A stretch of 64,000 nucleotides of DNA from Pelodera strongyloides (GCA_036852015.1 JAANDG010000312.1:104704-168703), one strand, 5' to 3'; counted from the stretch's first letter, positions 12,441 through 26,207 are shown. Numbers and translations: made by a program. The notes: generated by a model from the sequence alone, not told the origin.

Positions 12441-15400
12441 CTATACTACACTAACAAATTGCAAAACAAATTTTGTTGCAATAAATGCAAAAGTAAAAGT
12501 TCCCGTATCCGCCATGAAGTCCAGTCCCGCGTTGAAAAGATACACTGCAAAGAGTTATTTAGAAAGCACATGCAGATTTTGCTGAAGCCTTGAAGTTCGG
12601 ACACAGTCATGAGACCACGACATGTCTGCATAGGAAAAGATACAGTAATGCAGTCTACTAGCCACATAACATTGCTATGTTTATTCCAGAAGTTCTAGTC
12701 GTACTGTCGTATAATTCACAATATTATAATAAAAAGCAAGTCAAATAAAAGCAACTCACTATAATTGCCAATCTTTTGTTGTTGCATTCCAAGAGTTGCC
12801 AGGATTTGGGTCATTTCCATTGGGAGGTTTGGTGATGGAGGGGACTAGAATATGGACATAGAGAATACGGTAAATTAAAGCGGCATGGCATGTGGTTTAC
12901 AAGCGAATTCCTTACAACTACATTCCCACTTTATGACGTATTAGATGTAAATTTTCGGCCCGCCTTTGTAAGCCGGAAGAGCACAATGCACTTATACGTA
13001 AACATGTTGCCGAGTATACCCTTCACAAATCGGATATTATACCGGTCTAATTAACAATTAACTACTCGTATACATACACAATTAAGCAACAACTACAAAT
13101 ACCCTCGACTGATCACCGAATTAGCTCATGAGCATTTCAGAACACACTCGCACAGCACTACACCATCATTGCGACAGTACATTTATACTCTAACTGAAAC
13201 ACAACGTTTTTTCCCGCGCACACATCTAGATTTTCAGCTCAATTACAAATACAAATACAAGCTAGCCAGGGTATAAATTCCGTGCGTAAATGGAGGTGGT
13301 TGGAGGCCGTTTCTTTAGCTTAGTGATATACTTTTTTAATAAAATAAAATGTTTCGGTCAAATATATTAATTTGGAACTGCTTCCGGAGGTGGTCAAACC
13401 CAATCCGGAGGTGGTTCATGCGTGTTTCAACGCACCAATCTGTACCCCTGCTAGCAATTCACAATAAACTATTATTGTCATCACTTTCTTCAACAGATGA
13501 AGCTCACAGTGAATTAACTCTTTTCACGTATCTTTTTTTTACGTAAACGTTCGGGTCTTTTCCCTTACTTATCTAGGACATACGCCTCTTATAATCATAA
13601 AAAAAAGAGTTAGCATTTGCATTCTAATTGAACCAACCACCACCATAAATTGACACTAAACCTCGCCACACAGCAACACTTCACACTTGTTTTGAAAGAA
13701 AACCCCATAACAATATTCACAGCGGGAAGAAAAGCGATACAACCAATAGCATAATTAATATAATAATTTTACCTGTTTATGCACAAAGTACTCCAAAGAC
13801 ACAAAGGCCAAGACCAGTGGCAGAATCACATTAAAAGGTCCAAAATATGAGCTCATGGTGGCCAGAATTATAGCTGGAACGAAATAAGATCACATTACAG
13901 TACTAGGGAATTCTCGAAAATTTACCCCATAATCACAAGGTAATGGTAAATGTTTCTATAGTAGCTTTAGGTTTAGGTTTAAGTATTATTTCTTTTATTC
14001 ATAAGTAAATAAAGAAAGTTACTTGCTACTCGTATCATACCTAGCACAAATTGTAGGCTTCGCATAAGAAAAAATTAAATTAATAAAAGTCCCACCAATT
14101 GTAAAGGCAATATCAAATCTTCTACTGGACAAAATGGTCGAAATAGAACTCCCGCGAGCTCTATTGACGGGGACCTTTTGCACTGTCTCGAATTCGAGCT
14201 GAAAGTAAAAAAATTTTATTTTAAATATGTGTAACTATTTATCATTCGACAAGTATTCCCTGATAAACATTAAAGTGTGCTTGTTAACCTATTCTCATAT
14301 TAACATCTCGTTTAAGACCTAGATCCTAGATTGGGGATAGCTCAGTGCACGAAAAAGTGAACTATTGAGCCAATATTACTTGAAAACAATCATCTTATAC
14401 CAGTAGGCTCACGCCGCCTGCGCCGACTTACATGGAAATATGATTGGTTTCGCATGGGCATATTATATACAAAGTTTCAAACGTGTCATAAGAAATTCAC
14501 ATAGTAAGAAACAATTGCATATGCATACTTCGATATTGAGCTGCTACACTCATTTTATACCCGAACACGAAAATTTGCATTTCCGTAACGCACATCGGTA
14601 TGCAAATTACGCTACAGTTACTCTTTTATATAATAAGATACTTGAACAACTCCCAAAAACCTATTCGGCACCGCAGAGATGGAAATGAAAGGGCGGGGTG
14701 AGGAAAAGAAACATACAGAATATACAGAATTGCACCACATTCCTTCCACCAATAACTTGGATAGCAATAGAAAAGAGCGATAACAAAAAGAACTTCATTA
14801 ACCTGCGGTGATCCCAGGACCTCCCTCTCAAGTGTGTCTTCACTGCTTGTGCTCGGAGCGGTAGCGGGCGCAGCCGTCAAAGTAGACAAAATCGGCGATT
14901 CCGCTTGGAATCCTTCTCCGCCCTCCATTGCCGGCGCCAGTCGCTTTTCACCTAAATAAGTTTAGTATTTATTTATAAAGATATAAAGAAGAATGAAGAA
15001 AGCGAATCGAGTCACAATCAGGGCATAAATAGGGTCCGCATCCCAAAACTTTGGGGAGATAGTAAAGCCGTTGTCGGGAAGTGATTTAGGCTAATTTGCG
15101 TATACTGTCTAAGGATTGGACGTTGACGGTTTTTTTTCGGGAGTCTGGAATTGGTTCCCCCCTCCAAAAGGTTGATAGCTAAGTAAGCTATGAGACCGGG
15201 AGACGGTTGTCCGCATTCGGCGGTGTGCTTTATGCTATGGTCACAATGCACCTCAGGATTGGCTCAATACTAAATTATCATGTGTAACTGTTTGGGATAA
15301 CATTTGAAAAACGGCCCTAAGGTCTAACTAAACTCCCAGGACAAATTCAAAGCCACACACTAGTAGAGTGCCTCTGGTTTAAAGGTGGGTTATGGTTGAT

Positions 15401-15582
15401 GAAGCTAATTCACCTAGAAAAGTAAATAATCACTGTCAATAAAAGAAAGCATCCTCCACTCTACCTCCAACACTCAAAATCCTATCCATTCGATTTCCGG
15501 CGTTCGCCAGAATCTTGGCCATTCTTCGCTGACGTTTTTCTTCAGCTGTCAACGCGGCCGGGGTTTGATTATCAGTTTCCAT
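12441..15582 (-). CDS. GET2/CAML-like tail-anchored protein insertion receptor subunit (219 aa)
   Basis: Six exons in perfect phase (15582-15465, 14951-14803, 14198-14096, 13873-13773, 12844-12760, 12544-12441) sum to 220 codons with stop. The N-terminus carries a charged helix (EEKRQRRMAKILANAGNRMD) that matches the basic motif by which GET2/CAML binds the TRC40/Asna1 ATPase. A Ser/Thr/Pro-rich linker follows, then hydrophobic spans near FDIAFTIAIILATMSSYFG, VILPLVLAFVSLEYF and FTFAFIATKFVLQFVSVV. Three C-terminal membrane spans after a cytosolic basic helix is the family layout. In that family the protein pairs with GET1/WRB in the ER membrane to insert tail-anchored proteins. Length is between yeast Get2 (about 285 aa) and a minimal form. 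The ATG lies 6 nt after ATTTCAG, a likely spliced-leader site, 316 bp below the rpb-10 stop. The family call rests on the motif and topology only. Confidence 0.7.
14400..14638 (-). mobile_element. Short Helitron-like element
   Basis: Read on the minus strand it starts TCTTATTATATAAAAGAG after an A and ends in CTGG before a T, with a GC hairpin (GGCGCAGGCGGCG) just inside the 3' end. TC...hairpin-CTRR with insertion between A and T is the Helitron signature. It lies in intron 2 of the GET2-like gene. Confidence 0.7.
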
Positions 15583-15588
15583 AATTAT

Positions 15589-15595
15589 CTGAAAT
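15589..15595 (-). promoter_or_regulatory. Likely trans-splice acceptor of GET2-like gene
   Basis: ATTTCAG ends 6 nt before the ATG with no good upstream exon in the 316-bp gap to rpb-10. A short gap between same-strand genes plus an acceptor at the start codon suggests a downstream operon gene. Confidence 0.5.
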
Positions 15596-15897
15596 GTTGT
15601 GTTTATTCTTCCGATTCAAAATAAGCATAACTATAACAAATAACTGCGACATCGATTGACCCTGGACGGGAAGCGAAAATAGGACAACATGTCAAATCAA
15701 GTCATCAACGTAACAAATAACAACGGGGGAACGAGGAATGAAGATCTCGGTGACACAAAAAAATTGAACAAAATAGCAAAAACTAATTAGAATGACAAAG
15801 GTAAAGGAAATCATAAGTCTACATTCAATTCAGGGAATCATAATTATGTTCAGACAAGACAATCTTGAAAGGAAAGTAGGAGAGCCCGAGCCGGTAA

Positions 15898-16546
<649 letters not shown>

Positions 16547-17533
16547 TTTTTAGAAAAGATCTCCAACACTCCCTTCTCTAAACTCGAACGATTAACTTTA
16601 ATACTTTAAAACTAAGCAAAAATGAAACAAAAGCAAACCAAGCGAAAGATAACGCCAGACTTGGAAGAGAAATTCGAACTTTATGCGAAAGTTCGGCAAC
16701 TTCGCACAAAGTGCGGAGAAATTTAGTCTCATGTGGAAAATCTAAAATGCATCGTGCATGCCGTACGCACGAAAATGCCCAAAATGGCGGGGACAAACAC
16801 AGCGCGTTGGCTGCATTCTAAATAATACGGTAGATACTTGCTCTGGCCAGACGCCTAGAATTCTCTCTTATGCTCTTTATAGATTACCTTCAATTGGAAC
16901 TGTATTCTGTACGATTTTTTTTTCATTCAGAAAAATGTGCTCTCCAACGATTATAATCACAAAACTGGTTTGCAAATTACCATTGTTTTTAGTCGTTTAG
17001 TTAGTTGGTTTTTATGGGGTTGCCTTCAGCGTCTAAACTCTCTTCATCTTTCTCTTTTCTCTATACACGCACTTGAAAATTTAATAAATATTTCCATGTA
17101 ACTATAGTTTATTGATAATCAACCAATAAACACTACATAGTATTGTTTGTATTTAATTAGGTATATTTACGACATTTTTAAAACAAAGAAATAAGCCGAA
17201 ATGGGTCCAAACTACGGTAGGCCCTAGAGGCTAGCCGGGCCTGGCTTACTTATTAGCCTCACGAATAAAACGTGTTAATTTTGCCCTTACATATAGTGAA
17301 GGCGAAAATTTTAGCCCATCGAACAAAATGGCGTATCAGGATAAAAGACACTTTTGAAGGAGGTGTGGTGTTTGTTTGCAATTCCCTACTATAATTAATT
17401 TCTCCATTTTTTTACATACCGAGAACTTGTTGGTCAAAATCAAAACTAAAAGTCTGTAATTTGTTTTCGTAATTTGTACTTCCCCGTAGCCTGCAGTATA
17501 TCGCACTATTTTTCTTACTGTAAAAATGCGAAT

Positions 17534-17616
<83 letters not shown>
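17534..17616 (+). repeat. Homopolymer of 83 guanines
   Basis: An unbroken run of G lies about 100 bp upstream of the p62 start codon. It can form G-quadruplexes on the plus strand. Glycine- or proline-only translations across it are artefacts. Confidence 0.95.
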
Positions 17617-17619
<3 letters not shown>

Positions 17620-17712
17620 GATTGCGTACACCTTCACACGTTGCCGTTTATTGTTGCATTTTATATTATTTGTTACGTGAGTCAATTGACTTGAAATATA
17701 TACACTGACGTC

Positions 17713-17720
17713 TGTTTCAG
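17713..17720 (+). promoter_or_regulatory. Acceptor directly at p62 start codon
   Basis: TGTTTCAG abuts the ATG. This gives a zero-length UTR after trans-splicing of a leader, common in nematodes. A 5' UTR intron is the alternative. Confidence 0.55.
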
Positions 17721-20700
17721 ATGTCTGATGGTGTTTCGGAACTTTTGCTGGAGGTACAACAAATAAAATATCGGAATAACAACGCAGGTAAATCACCCGT
17801 TGGAAGTCTTCGCGTGTTTCGGTGAGTACTAAAAAACTATGTAACTGTTTATTTCTGGAGCAAATTGGGAAAAAATGCGAGAACAAATTGCTTAGTCTTC
17901 ATTGGGAAGGCCTATGATATTTACCAACAGTTTTAAGTTTGAACTAGCTTGTCTCAGTGAGAAGAAACCCTTTATCAATTCAGAGAGCATGTCGAATGGA
18001 AGGACAGTAGTACCGAGGAGATTTCAAAGTTTCCCTTCGTACAAATAAAAGGTGAGTTGAAAATACGTATGGTAATATCTAGCTGTCTTGCCCCCCCCCC
18101 CTCTTCTCACCACTCCCCAAAACTACTCAATTATTGCAAATGTGTGATCTAAATACTTGAGCCGTTTCATCTATGTATTACCAGACGGCTATCGCCTCCT
18201 GAGGCGATTTTCAATGTTTAAGTTGCAGAAACAGTGAACACTTGTGTGAAATGTTTGCAACGTATCTTGAAAAATCATGAAATACGGTTCGATTTCGCTT
18301 GCTCAACACGGGGCTCCGATTCCCCTTTTATAGATTTACCAGTCGGCTAACGCCGCCTGAGGCGACTCACATGGAGATATGATTGGTTTAGCAGGGGCAT
18401 ACTTATATACAAAGTTTCAAACGTATCATAAGAAATTCACATAATAGGAAACAATTGCATGTGCATACTTCGATGTTGAGCTGCGACACTCTTTTTATAC
18501 CCGAACACGAACATTTGCATTTCCGTAACGCACATCGGTATGCAAATTAGGCTACAGTTACTCTTATATAATAAGACCAGAACACGAAAATTTGCATATC
18601 CGTAACGCACATCGGTATGCAAATTAAGCTACAGTTACTCTTTTATATAATAAGATAGCCTCTTGGATATTCTAATTTTCGTTTCGTTCACACAAACAAA
18701 AGACCAAGTAAACTCTTCTCCTTTATATAATAAGATTTTAGGTCAACGTGTTTCTCCGCCCAATAAGAGCAAGGTGCAGTTACAGCTCTGTCTTCACAGC
18801 GATGAACAGGTATTCTATTTGGAGATTTTTTCGCGCATATATTAGATCTAGAGCTGATAGAGTCACATAAATAAGTCTGATGATTTCCCACGTCCTGAAG
18901 TGTTCGTATTTTGTTAGCCGTATGGTGAGTTGACCAATTGATGCTTGTTTAGGCCACGTTCGTATTTCTGAGTCCCAGCCTCGACAAGGACGGATTGATT
19001 AAGGAGCGAGACTTAGTGAAGGAAACACTCCAACAGGCTCTGATTGCTCATAGAGCCAGAGTTGCTCAAGTATGTTTCTTTGTACGATGTCTTCGTCTGC
19101 CAGTCTCTCTTTCTCTCTCTCTCTAACACTCTGCTTCAATCAGGCCTTTAAACTCCTACATATAATCATCTTTATTATTATACTGACGCATGCAGTAACA
19201 TTACGAGTAAACGTCGTGTTGAAATGGCACATTCGCCGGTTTACAACTTATCTTTATTTAGCTTGCTGCGAAGAGTGAGACCTGTTCAAAAACGGCCGAG
19301 TTGGAGGCGAAGAAAAAACTACTTTTGGAAAATCAACATCTGGAGCAATTGTACAAGCACCTCGTATCCACGAAATTAATTTCTCCTCAGGAATTCTGGA
19401 CGGATTACTATAAAAATGTGAGCATTTTTCTTTTGTCTTGGCGCTTCATGTTCATCTCATAATTCAACTTTAAAGCGGTGTAATAGCCGGTTTCGCAAAA
19501 TGTGCTTGAAGTGAAGCTAATTATCGTGGAGTTTATGTATACAAATCAGTGCGCGATTTTTAGTCTAATTGTATTCATTTGCATACAACATATGGGAATA
19601 CAGTAGCATAGGTTTCAAAAACCAGCCACGCATATCACCATTACTTTTCTACTAAACTTACACGATGCTTTTTAAGTTTCCATCACAACGGTTTTTGACT
19701 TTGCACCACATTCGTATATGTTATTATTATTATTATCCCTTAAGCGAAGTCATACTTGACTGTATTATAGAATGGAATCGTGGAGGAACAAGTTGGCGTC
19801 TCTGGAGGCTTTTTGGCCAACATTGCACAATGCGAGGGCGCTAATGGTGTGAAACTGAACTTGAACACCGAGATTATCCAGGCAATCTTCAACACTTATC
19901 CAGTCGGTGGGGTTTTCCGCTATTGTTTACTTTCGTTGTTTTCTGTTTTTTTTTTCACAATTTTTTTTCGCTATCTGAGATAACTCAGGATTGTGGTACT
20001 GCAAAGGTTATTCTTTTTCTTGTGTTTGTGCTATTAGAGGTTCATTCACACGAAAAAAGTCGGACCTTCTATTCCTTTCCTTGCCTCCTAAACTATGACT
20101 TTTTTAGTTGAGAGAAAGCACCTCGAATTGGTTCCTCACGAAATGACCGAAAAGGAATTTTGGAGCAAATTCTTCCAGTCTCATTATTTTCATAGAGAAA
20201 GAGAAGTGAGCTATTTCTCTTTAAATGTGGACTTACATTGTAACCTTTCTACTTTTCATCTTCATGCTGTTTATTAGCGTAAGGTGCTTCTTGTGATTTG
20301 CAAGTTTGATTGGGGGGCTATAAATAAGTATTGTTTTAAACTCATTTTTTACGCGATTTTAACAATTTTCTTCAGGTTTTACCCAATCCAAACGACCCGT
20401 TCGCCGATTGCGTAAAGAAAGACGAGGAAGAAATTCAAAATCTTGTAAATGATGGAGTGAAGCGAAAACGCTTCGATTTTGACTATTTGTCGGATAACAC
20501 GATGGATGATATGAATAAGGTATGTATTGAATTATTGAATACCTTTTTATTTAAATACTCTATTATTGTTGTTCTAGGTTTGAGTGACTTGTGACGTTGT
20601 GACGTTATCCTATCGAGTGCACAGAGTTTATTTTGCGATTTGCTTTACTTTAGTTACTCCATTGGATTTCACGCTTTAGGCCACTACCCAGAAAATACTG

Positions 20701-23700
20701 CCGTTATCGTTATTAACTTTAGAAATAGTTATGTAATCGATTGAGAATGTATGCTTTATCACTAGTATTTTAGAGACCGGAACCACTGAAGATGGCTAGC
20801 AAAACAATGCTTGTCAGACGATGCAATTATTTATCAGAGAGGATTTTGGGTTCGTTAAGGTGAGCTCATTTCCATTATTATCACTGTTTTGTTTCGAATT
20901 CAGCAGTCATTCCGGTGTCCCATGATTTCTCGTTCTTATTTCCTTTTTACTGATCATCATTTGTTTAAATTTCTTTTGCGCTTCAAGAGCGTGCACCTTT
21001 ATTCAGTGGAGTTCAAAGTTCAAAGACAAGGTTTGCTCATGTTATGACATGTTCCGCAGAGGTCCTGAGCACAGGCGACGAGTTCCAGATGACAAATTGC
21101 TCGACGTCTTCGGGCCAGGGCCAGGGGGGATCACCCATGATTCCCTCATTGTCAAGATCATTGTCGTATATTTGCCTAATTCAAGGGGAAAGCCTTATGT
21201 TTTAGCTTTAGGTTCTCAGTTAGTTCATTGTTGTTTAGGTGGCAGTCGCTGCCTATGCCCTAGCGCTAGTGCATGAATTCACCTTGGTGATTTTTCTATT
21301 CATCATTATTTTAGTGCTAATTCTGACCTGGTTAACCCGGATGCTGAGGCACAACAAGGTGGAACGTCACAGAATGGGCCCCTAATGAATGGCACTAATG
21401 GATTGTCAAATGGATCCGGACCTTCAGGATCTGGCACGCGATTTGGAGCTTTGCAGGTATTATTATTATTATTATTATTATATCCCGCGTCGCGTGGGTA
21501 ATGTATTCATGAGCATCATTAAGATGAATATGAATGAAGGAGGTGAGAATATTTCATCCTAGACGATGTTTGACCTACCATATTGGACGCATAGATGAAT
21601 TACTTTTTTTATGTTCCTTTCTCTGTGGGTTTTAACTTACCTAACGTACGTTGTACAATGAATGGTTCGTATTGAATTCATTAAGTTTATTGTTTATTAT
21701 CCGTAAATTATTTGAGAAGTGAAGAAATGAGACTTATTGCTTCCTCTTTATTCATTATGATTTTCCTTCTTCAGCGTCCCATGGATGAAGTGGAATCGCG
21801 TTTGGAATCAGCAGATTTAGCAGATGACGGAGTCATCGTGGAAGTATTACCTGTACGTTCCCCCATTGTTATTTTTCGTTTTTTGTTTTGTTTCTTCTCT
21901 TGTCTTTTTTTCTTCTGGTTTGGTGAATAACATGTCTCTGAACCGCTACATACTGATTAGTAAAGTAACGCGTAACGCTTGCCATGAATTAAGATTAAAG
22001 CGAAATACCGGCCGGTTGTTGAAATACATCGAGTACACCAGCATTCGTAGGCAGCTTATGCAAATGAACATGATTTAGAAATCGAGCTAAATTCGAGTAA
22101 CTTAGCATAAATAGGTAAGAACTCAGTTGTCCACGATGCGTTTCAAAAACCGGCTGGATTTCGCTTTAGGTATTTTTTGGATTTTTAGACTTTTTCGTTT
22201 ATTTGTTGTTCGTGAAGATAAAGCTGTATTGATGTCTGTAGTAGAATTATGCCTTATGTTCAGAGCGATGGTCGTACGTAGTAGCTCGTATATTCATCAA
22301 GTATTATTAAGTATACAAAGATATAAAAGAACAATGTGATGTTTAGGTAAAATTCGCTGCAGAGAAACGGCATGCGACGGAAAAGACGGAAGATACTTCT
22401 CGCTTTACTTCGCTAGTGCAATCGTTCTTGGATTCTCGTACGGATGAAGTGAGTATTGTTGCAATTTCTTGATTTACTTACTTGTTTCGTTCGCTATGTA
22501 AAGTTTGACTGTTTGACTGGATGTGCTTTTTAAACTATAGACCACTTTGCTACTTTTATATATATTTTGTTTAGTCATAGATATGATAGAAATTTAGAAA
22601 TGCGGAAAGAAACATAAACACACAGCACACTTTGAGTACATTGGTACATAAAAATTGCTCTAAAAACTAAAATATATGATTACTTTATTCAGTGTACACC
22701 GAAGTAAAGCGGAAGACAAAAAAAAACGACAACAATAATATAACAACAACAACAAAACAAATAACAGTGAGAGTAACAAAGCGCATATAACAAGCGACAA
22801 AAACTATGTACAACAATGGAATGAAGGTACATGTGAATAACTAAGGGTGAATGTTTCTATTTGCTACTTCATAAAGCTCGATTAGATCAAGCTCGTCAAT
22901 GCGGGTTTTAAACGAATCAACGGAACTCGAAAGAACAATACTATCAGGAAGTAGGTTCCACAAACGAGTGGCCCTGTGCTTAAACGAGAACAGAGATTGG
23001 GTAAGTTTAACAGAATCCTGAATAAGAGTTTAAAGAGTTACCATTTCGACGTGGTCTGTGATTCACCTGAAACATGTTTGCCAAAACCGGATGTGCATTA
23101 TAACCTCGGACAATTTTGAAACATTCAATGAGATCGAACAAAATTCTACGATGATGGAGAGATTTGAGACCAAAAACAACAAGACGTTCAGAATATGAAA
23201 ACGAGTTATAATAGTCATTGTCAATTCTACGAAGCACACGTTTAGTAAAACGCCGCTGTACCTTTTCAATAGCGTCAATCTCACTTTTCAGGTACGGCGA
23301 CCAAACGGAGGTTGCATACTCAAGCAGGGGCCTACAATAAGTAACATAAGCTTTACGATAAACATCAATGCTATGATGACAAATGGAGCGAAGTATACGA
23401 TTTGCACAACAAGAAGAAATACTAATTCTTTGCTTAATATGAGCCTTAAAACATAAATCCGGGGAAAACAAAACACCAAGATCACGAACGACATCAGTTA
23501 CTGGTGGAATGAGGGTATTATTTAAACGAAGAGGAAAAGAGTGGTGGGTCTTAGTAGTCACAGAAAAATGTTGACACTTTGGCTCAGAAATGGTCATTTT
23601 CCATATCTCAGCCCAATTCCATATCTCAGCCCAAATAAAAACTGTTGCCTTTCGACTTTCGACAACGACGCATTAAATACAATCGTTTTTGCGTGATGCT

Positions 23701-25295
23701 TGGTTTCTTGGTATCGTTCCATTGGTTTATCTTTAGGATATTTTGGGAGATGCCACGTGGATTGACGAGATGACAGACGAGTCCACGGATGAGCCGATCG
23801 ATATCACTGAGGTAGTTTTGTGATCTGTGACTTCTTGGTTTCCACTGAATTTTGTAGTTTGTAGTTTTAGATTTACATAGGATTTTATGTACATGTTCCG
23901 TTATTAAAGGTCTAACGCTAAAGTAAAGCTAAATTGCCAAATGGGAGTGGTGGATTGTATTGAAGGAATCCTTTGTTACAACTGGGACAGATTCGTGAGA
24001 ATCTTTAATGTTTTTTTTTGTAGTTTACTTCCTTAGAGGGAGACTCTTTGTACGTTTGGGGGGGGGGGGGACTTCACATTGATACAGAACTTGACTGTCT
24101 CTTTTCAGAACGGTCTCTCCAATGGACTGGACAATGGTATGGAAGATGGTCGAGTGGCGGCAGCTCCTATTTCATGGGGACTTCCTCCTCAGGTACGATT
24201 CTAATTTCGATGCGTAACATGGGGCTAATAACGCTGTGATTCGCTCAAATATATACACTTTTAAATTGGTTCCGGAGATGGTGTGGAAAGCCTATGCAAA
24301 GCCGGATATCAACATGTTTCACCAAAATAAATGGTTTCCGAAGATGGTCAGACCAACCCGGAGTTGGCCGATGCGTCATTTTATGCATTGACTTCTGCCC
24401 AGGATTAATTATCATGTTTACTGTAACAATTGAATGTAGTTAATAATAATGCTTGAAGCAGAAACCTTAGTTTTGTTTACTTTACTTTATGTTTTAGCTT
24501 TGCGCTGCAAAGTTTTGATTTCGCCTATGAATTTACTACTTTGCGATTAATTGGACAGTTGAATATGTACGTTTTGAAATTTGAAATGTTCACCTTTTTC
24601 ACAAAATCGATTTTTAGGATATGGTTGAAGTGACTGCGATTCATGAATCTGTTTCCGAACTCTTGAAACATTTTTGGATGTGTATTCCACCGAATACTCC
24701 AGAGTTGGAAACGAAGGTAAGTTTTATATTTATATTTTCTGTTTTTTTTTTCGGTTATTGTTTGTGGTTGGCGTTGGTGTACTTTGATTGACAACAGTTG
24801 ATCGTATTTCATTTATTTCATTAGAATAATTTCTTTCGTTAGGGTTTGATTTTATGTTTGTTTGTACTTTGTAACGTTTCGTTCGTGAGTGAATTGTTTC
24901 AATTTCAGTTGTCTAGAATGTCTGAGACTATCAGCAAGTATAAGTTGGACCAGCTCGCGCATGCCGCACAGAAGTTTGGAGTCGTAAATGTATGTTTTAC
25001 TTTCAATTCCTTCTTTTAAGTAATGTTTACATATTTACATTTAGTGGATTGTGAATTAACCACGTCTTATTGGGAGATGCGCTTTTGTTATTGAACAACT
25101 TTATTCCCTTAATTCTATCAGGGTCTATTATAACGGTTATTTTTTTGATCCTCGAATTGAGACCTTTTAGAATTTTTCTGTCTTCGTGTATATTTTTTTT
25201 TACATTTTTAGTAGTTTTAGTTCGAACATTGTTTCCGGATGATTGACCGTGCTGAGGCCAGATACCAACAGTTTATGGCCAGGAAGAAGAAATAG
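17721..25295 (+). CDS. gtf-2H1: TFIIH core subunit p62 (GTF2H1/Tfb1), 569 aa
   Basis: Seventeen exons all in phase: 17721-17821, 17984-18051, 18742-18809, 18953-19069, 19262-19417, 19771-19906, 20108-20205, 20376-20519, 20774-20859, 21315-21456, 21775-21852, 22347-22448, 23737-23811, 24109-24192, 24618-24716, 24909-24989 and 25221-25295. Length fits human p62 (548 aa). Exons 1-4 form the N-terminal PH-like domain ([21 protein letters not shown]). Two BSD domains follow, marked by [11 protein letters not shown] in exon 5 and [18 protein letters not shown] in exon 7. The middle is a variable Asn/Gly/Ser-rich and acidic linker. The C-terminus ([16 protein letters not shown], then a helical [14 protein letters not shown] and a basic end) matches the p62 tail. 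p62 works in the XPB/XPD complex for pol II initiation and nucleotide excision repair. Introns hold Helitron-like, MITE and LINE sequences. A likely poly(A) signal (AATAAA) is at about 25919. Confidence 0.96.
18181..18735 (-). mobile_element. Helitron-like element with a second one nested inside
   Basis: On the minus strand the outer ends read TCTTATTATATAAAGG and ...CTGG. An inner copy (18655 to 18339) has its own TC and hairpin-CTGG ends, and another end fragment lies near 18575. The outer 5' end stops 6 bp before the AG of exon 3 of the p62 gene. Confidence 0.6.
21995..22168. repeat. ~180-bp inverted-repeat MITE, copy 2
   Basis: TTAAAGCGAAATACCGGCCG end and the matching inverted end with TTTCGCTTTA. 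It lies in intron 11 of the p62 gene. Confidence 0.8.
22841..23630 (-). pseudogene. 5'-truncated non-LTR retrotransposon (CR1/Jockey-like reverse transcriptase C-terminus)
   Basis: A 190-codon open frame (from about 23597) reads the 3' part of a LINE reverse transcriptase: [33 protein letters not shown] and [12 protein letters not shown] are typical of the region after the catalytic palm. The catalytic FADD box itself is missing, so it is truncated. At about 23010 the frame breaks, and the homologous text continues in another frame ([17 protein letters not shown]) to a stop at 22841. An A/C-rich tail follows. It lies antisense in intron 12 of the p62 gene and cannot be active. Confidence 0.85.
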
Positions 25296-26207
25296 TAGGC
25301 TTTCTTGTTAGTGACTGTTATAAGTGATAGGTTTTTATTTTATTTTGGTGATAGTCTGCGTAAAAGGGATTGATAGGATATTTTGTTATTTGTCTCGACC
25401 TGTACTTTGTCCCGAGCACGATACACAACAACAACATATTATGTAAGTAAAATTTTATTAGGAGTACTGTATAAATCGTTGCTAGGATTATAACTTCTCA
25501 TTAGATTATGTTGAAATTTTTGCATTGTCTACGTATTTAGGTTGAACTTTTATATATTTCAGTGCTGCGGATAAGTGTAATATTTTGCAGCTGTTTTTAC
25601 TTTTCGTTTCATTGTTGGTACTAGAAAGTGTGAATGATCTGCGGGTTTTGTTATTATTTATTATTTATTTATTCGTTTGTTTTCGCTGCGATCTCTGTGA
25701 AGCTTGTAGGCATCGGTGAATTGAGGTATTATTTGCTAGTTAGTCTGTTTTTATATATTTAGTTATTAATAGTATCGCGAATGTTTGTAATAGATAAACA
25801 TCAACTAGAGACCTAGACACTTTTTAACACAGTTAAAATTATATAATGTTCACACGTTTAGGTATTTTTACCCGTTTTCGAGAGTCCCAGGTTTGTATAA
25901 TGTGTCTAGTATCTGTGGAATAAACTAGTTTTTTTTTTCAATCCTGTGAGTTTTCGAGTGTTTCACACGTGTTTTAAAAGCGCACTGGTCATATTGGGTT
26001 AGTAATAATTGTTTACGATGTGTTTAACAGACGAAGTGTTCTTTCTTTCGGGAAATTCATTCTGTCTAAATTTTGTGATTTTTTCGTAATCGAGAGATAG
26101 CATCCTATATGTAAATGTAAGGGTCTTCTTCACTTGATTTGTTGTTTATATATTTGTGCGTGTTTGTAAAGTAATAAATATTATTACTAGGAATGGTTTG
26201 TTTTCAG
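25296..26207 (+). other. p62 3' UTR and spacer before sars-2
   Basis: T-rich spacer. AATAAA lies at about 25919, giving an expected cleavage site near 25940. About 270 bp remain before the next start codon, a spacing typical of nematode operons. No exon is seen. Confidence 0.5.
26200..26207 (+). promoter_or_regulatory. Acceptor directly at sars-2 start codon
   Basis: TGTTTTCAG immediately precedes the ATG, consistent with trans-splicing of a leader (SL1 or SL2) onto sars-2. Confidence 0.55.

Larger units (their letters stand above)
16547..17720. promoter_or_regulatory. Divergent intergenic region between rpb-10 and p62 gene
   Basis: It separates two genes transcribed away from each other, so it should contain both promoters and the p62 outron. 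Visible content is AT-rich DNA and the very long G tract. No coding exon was found. Confidence 0.6.

Noticed and set aside
17515..17886. Proline- or glycine-only open frames
   Set aside because: They are translations of the 83-nt G tract and have no splice or family support.
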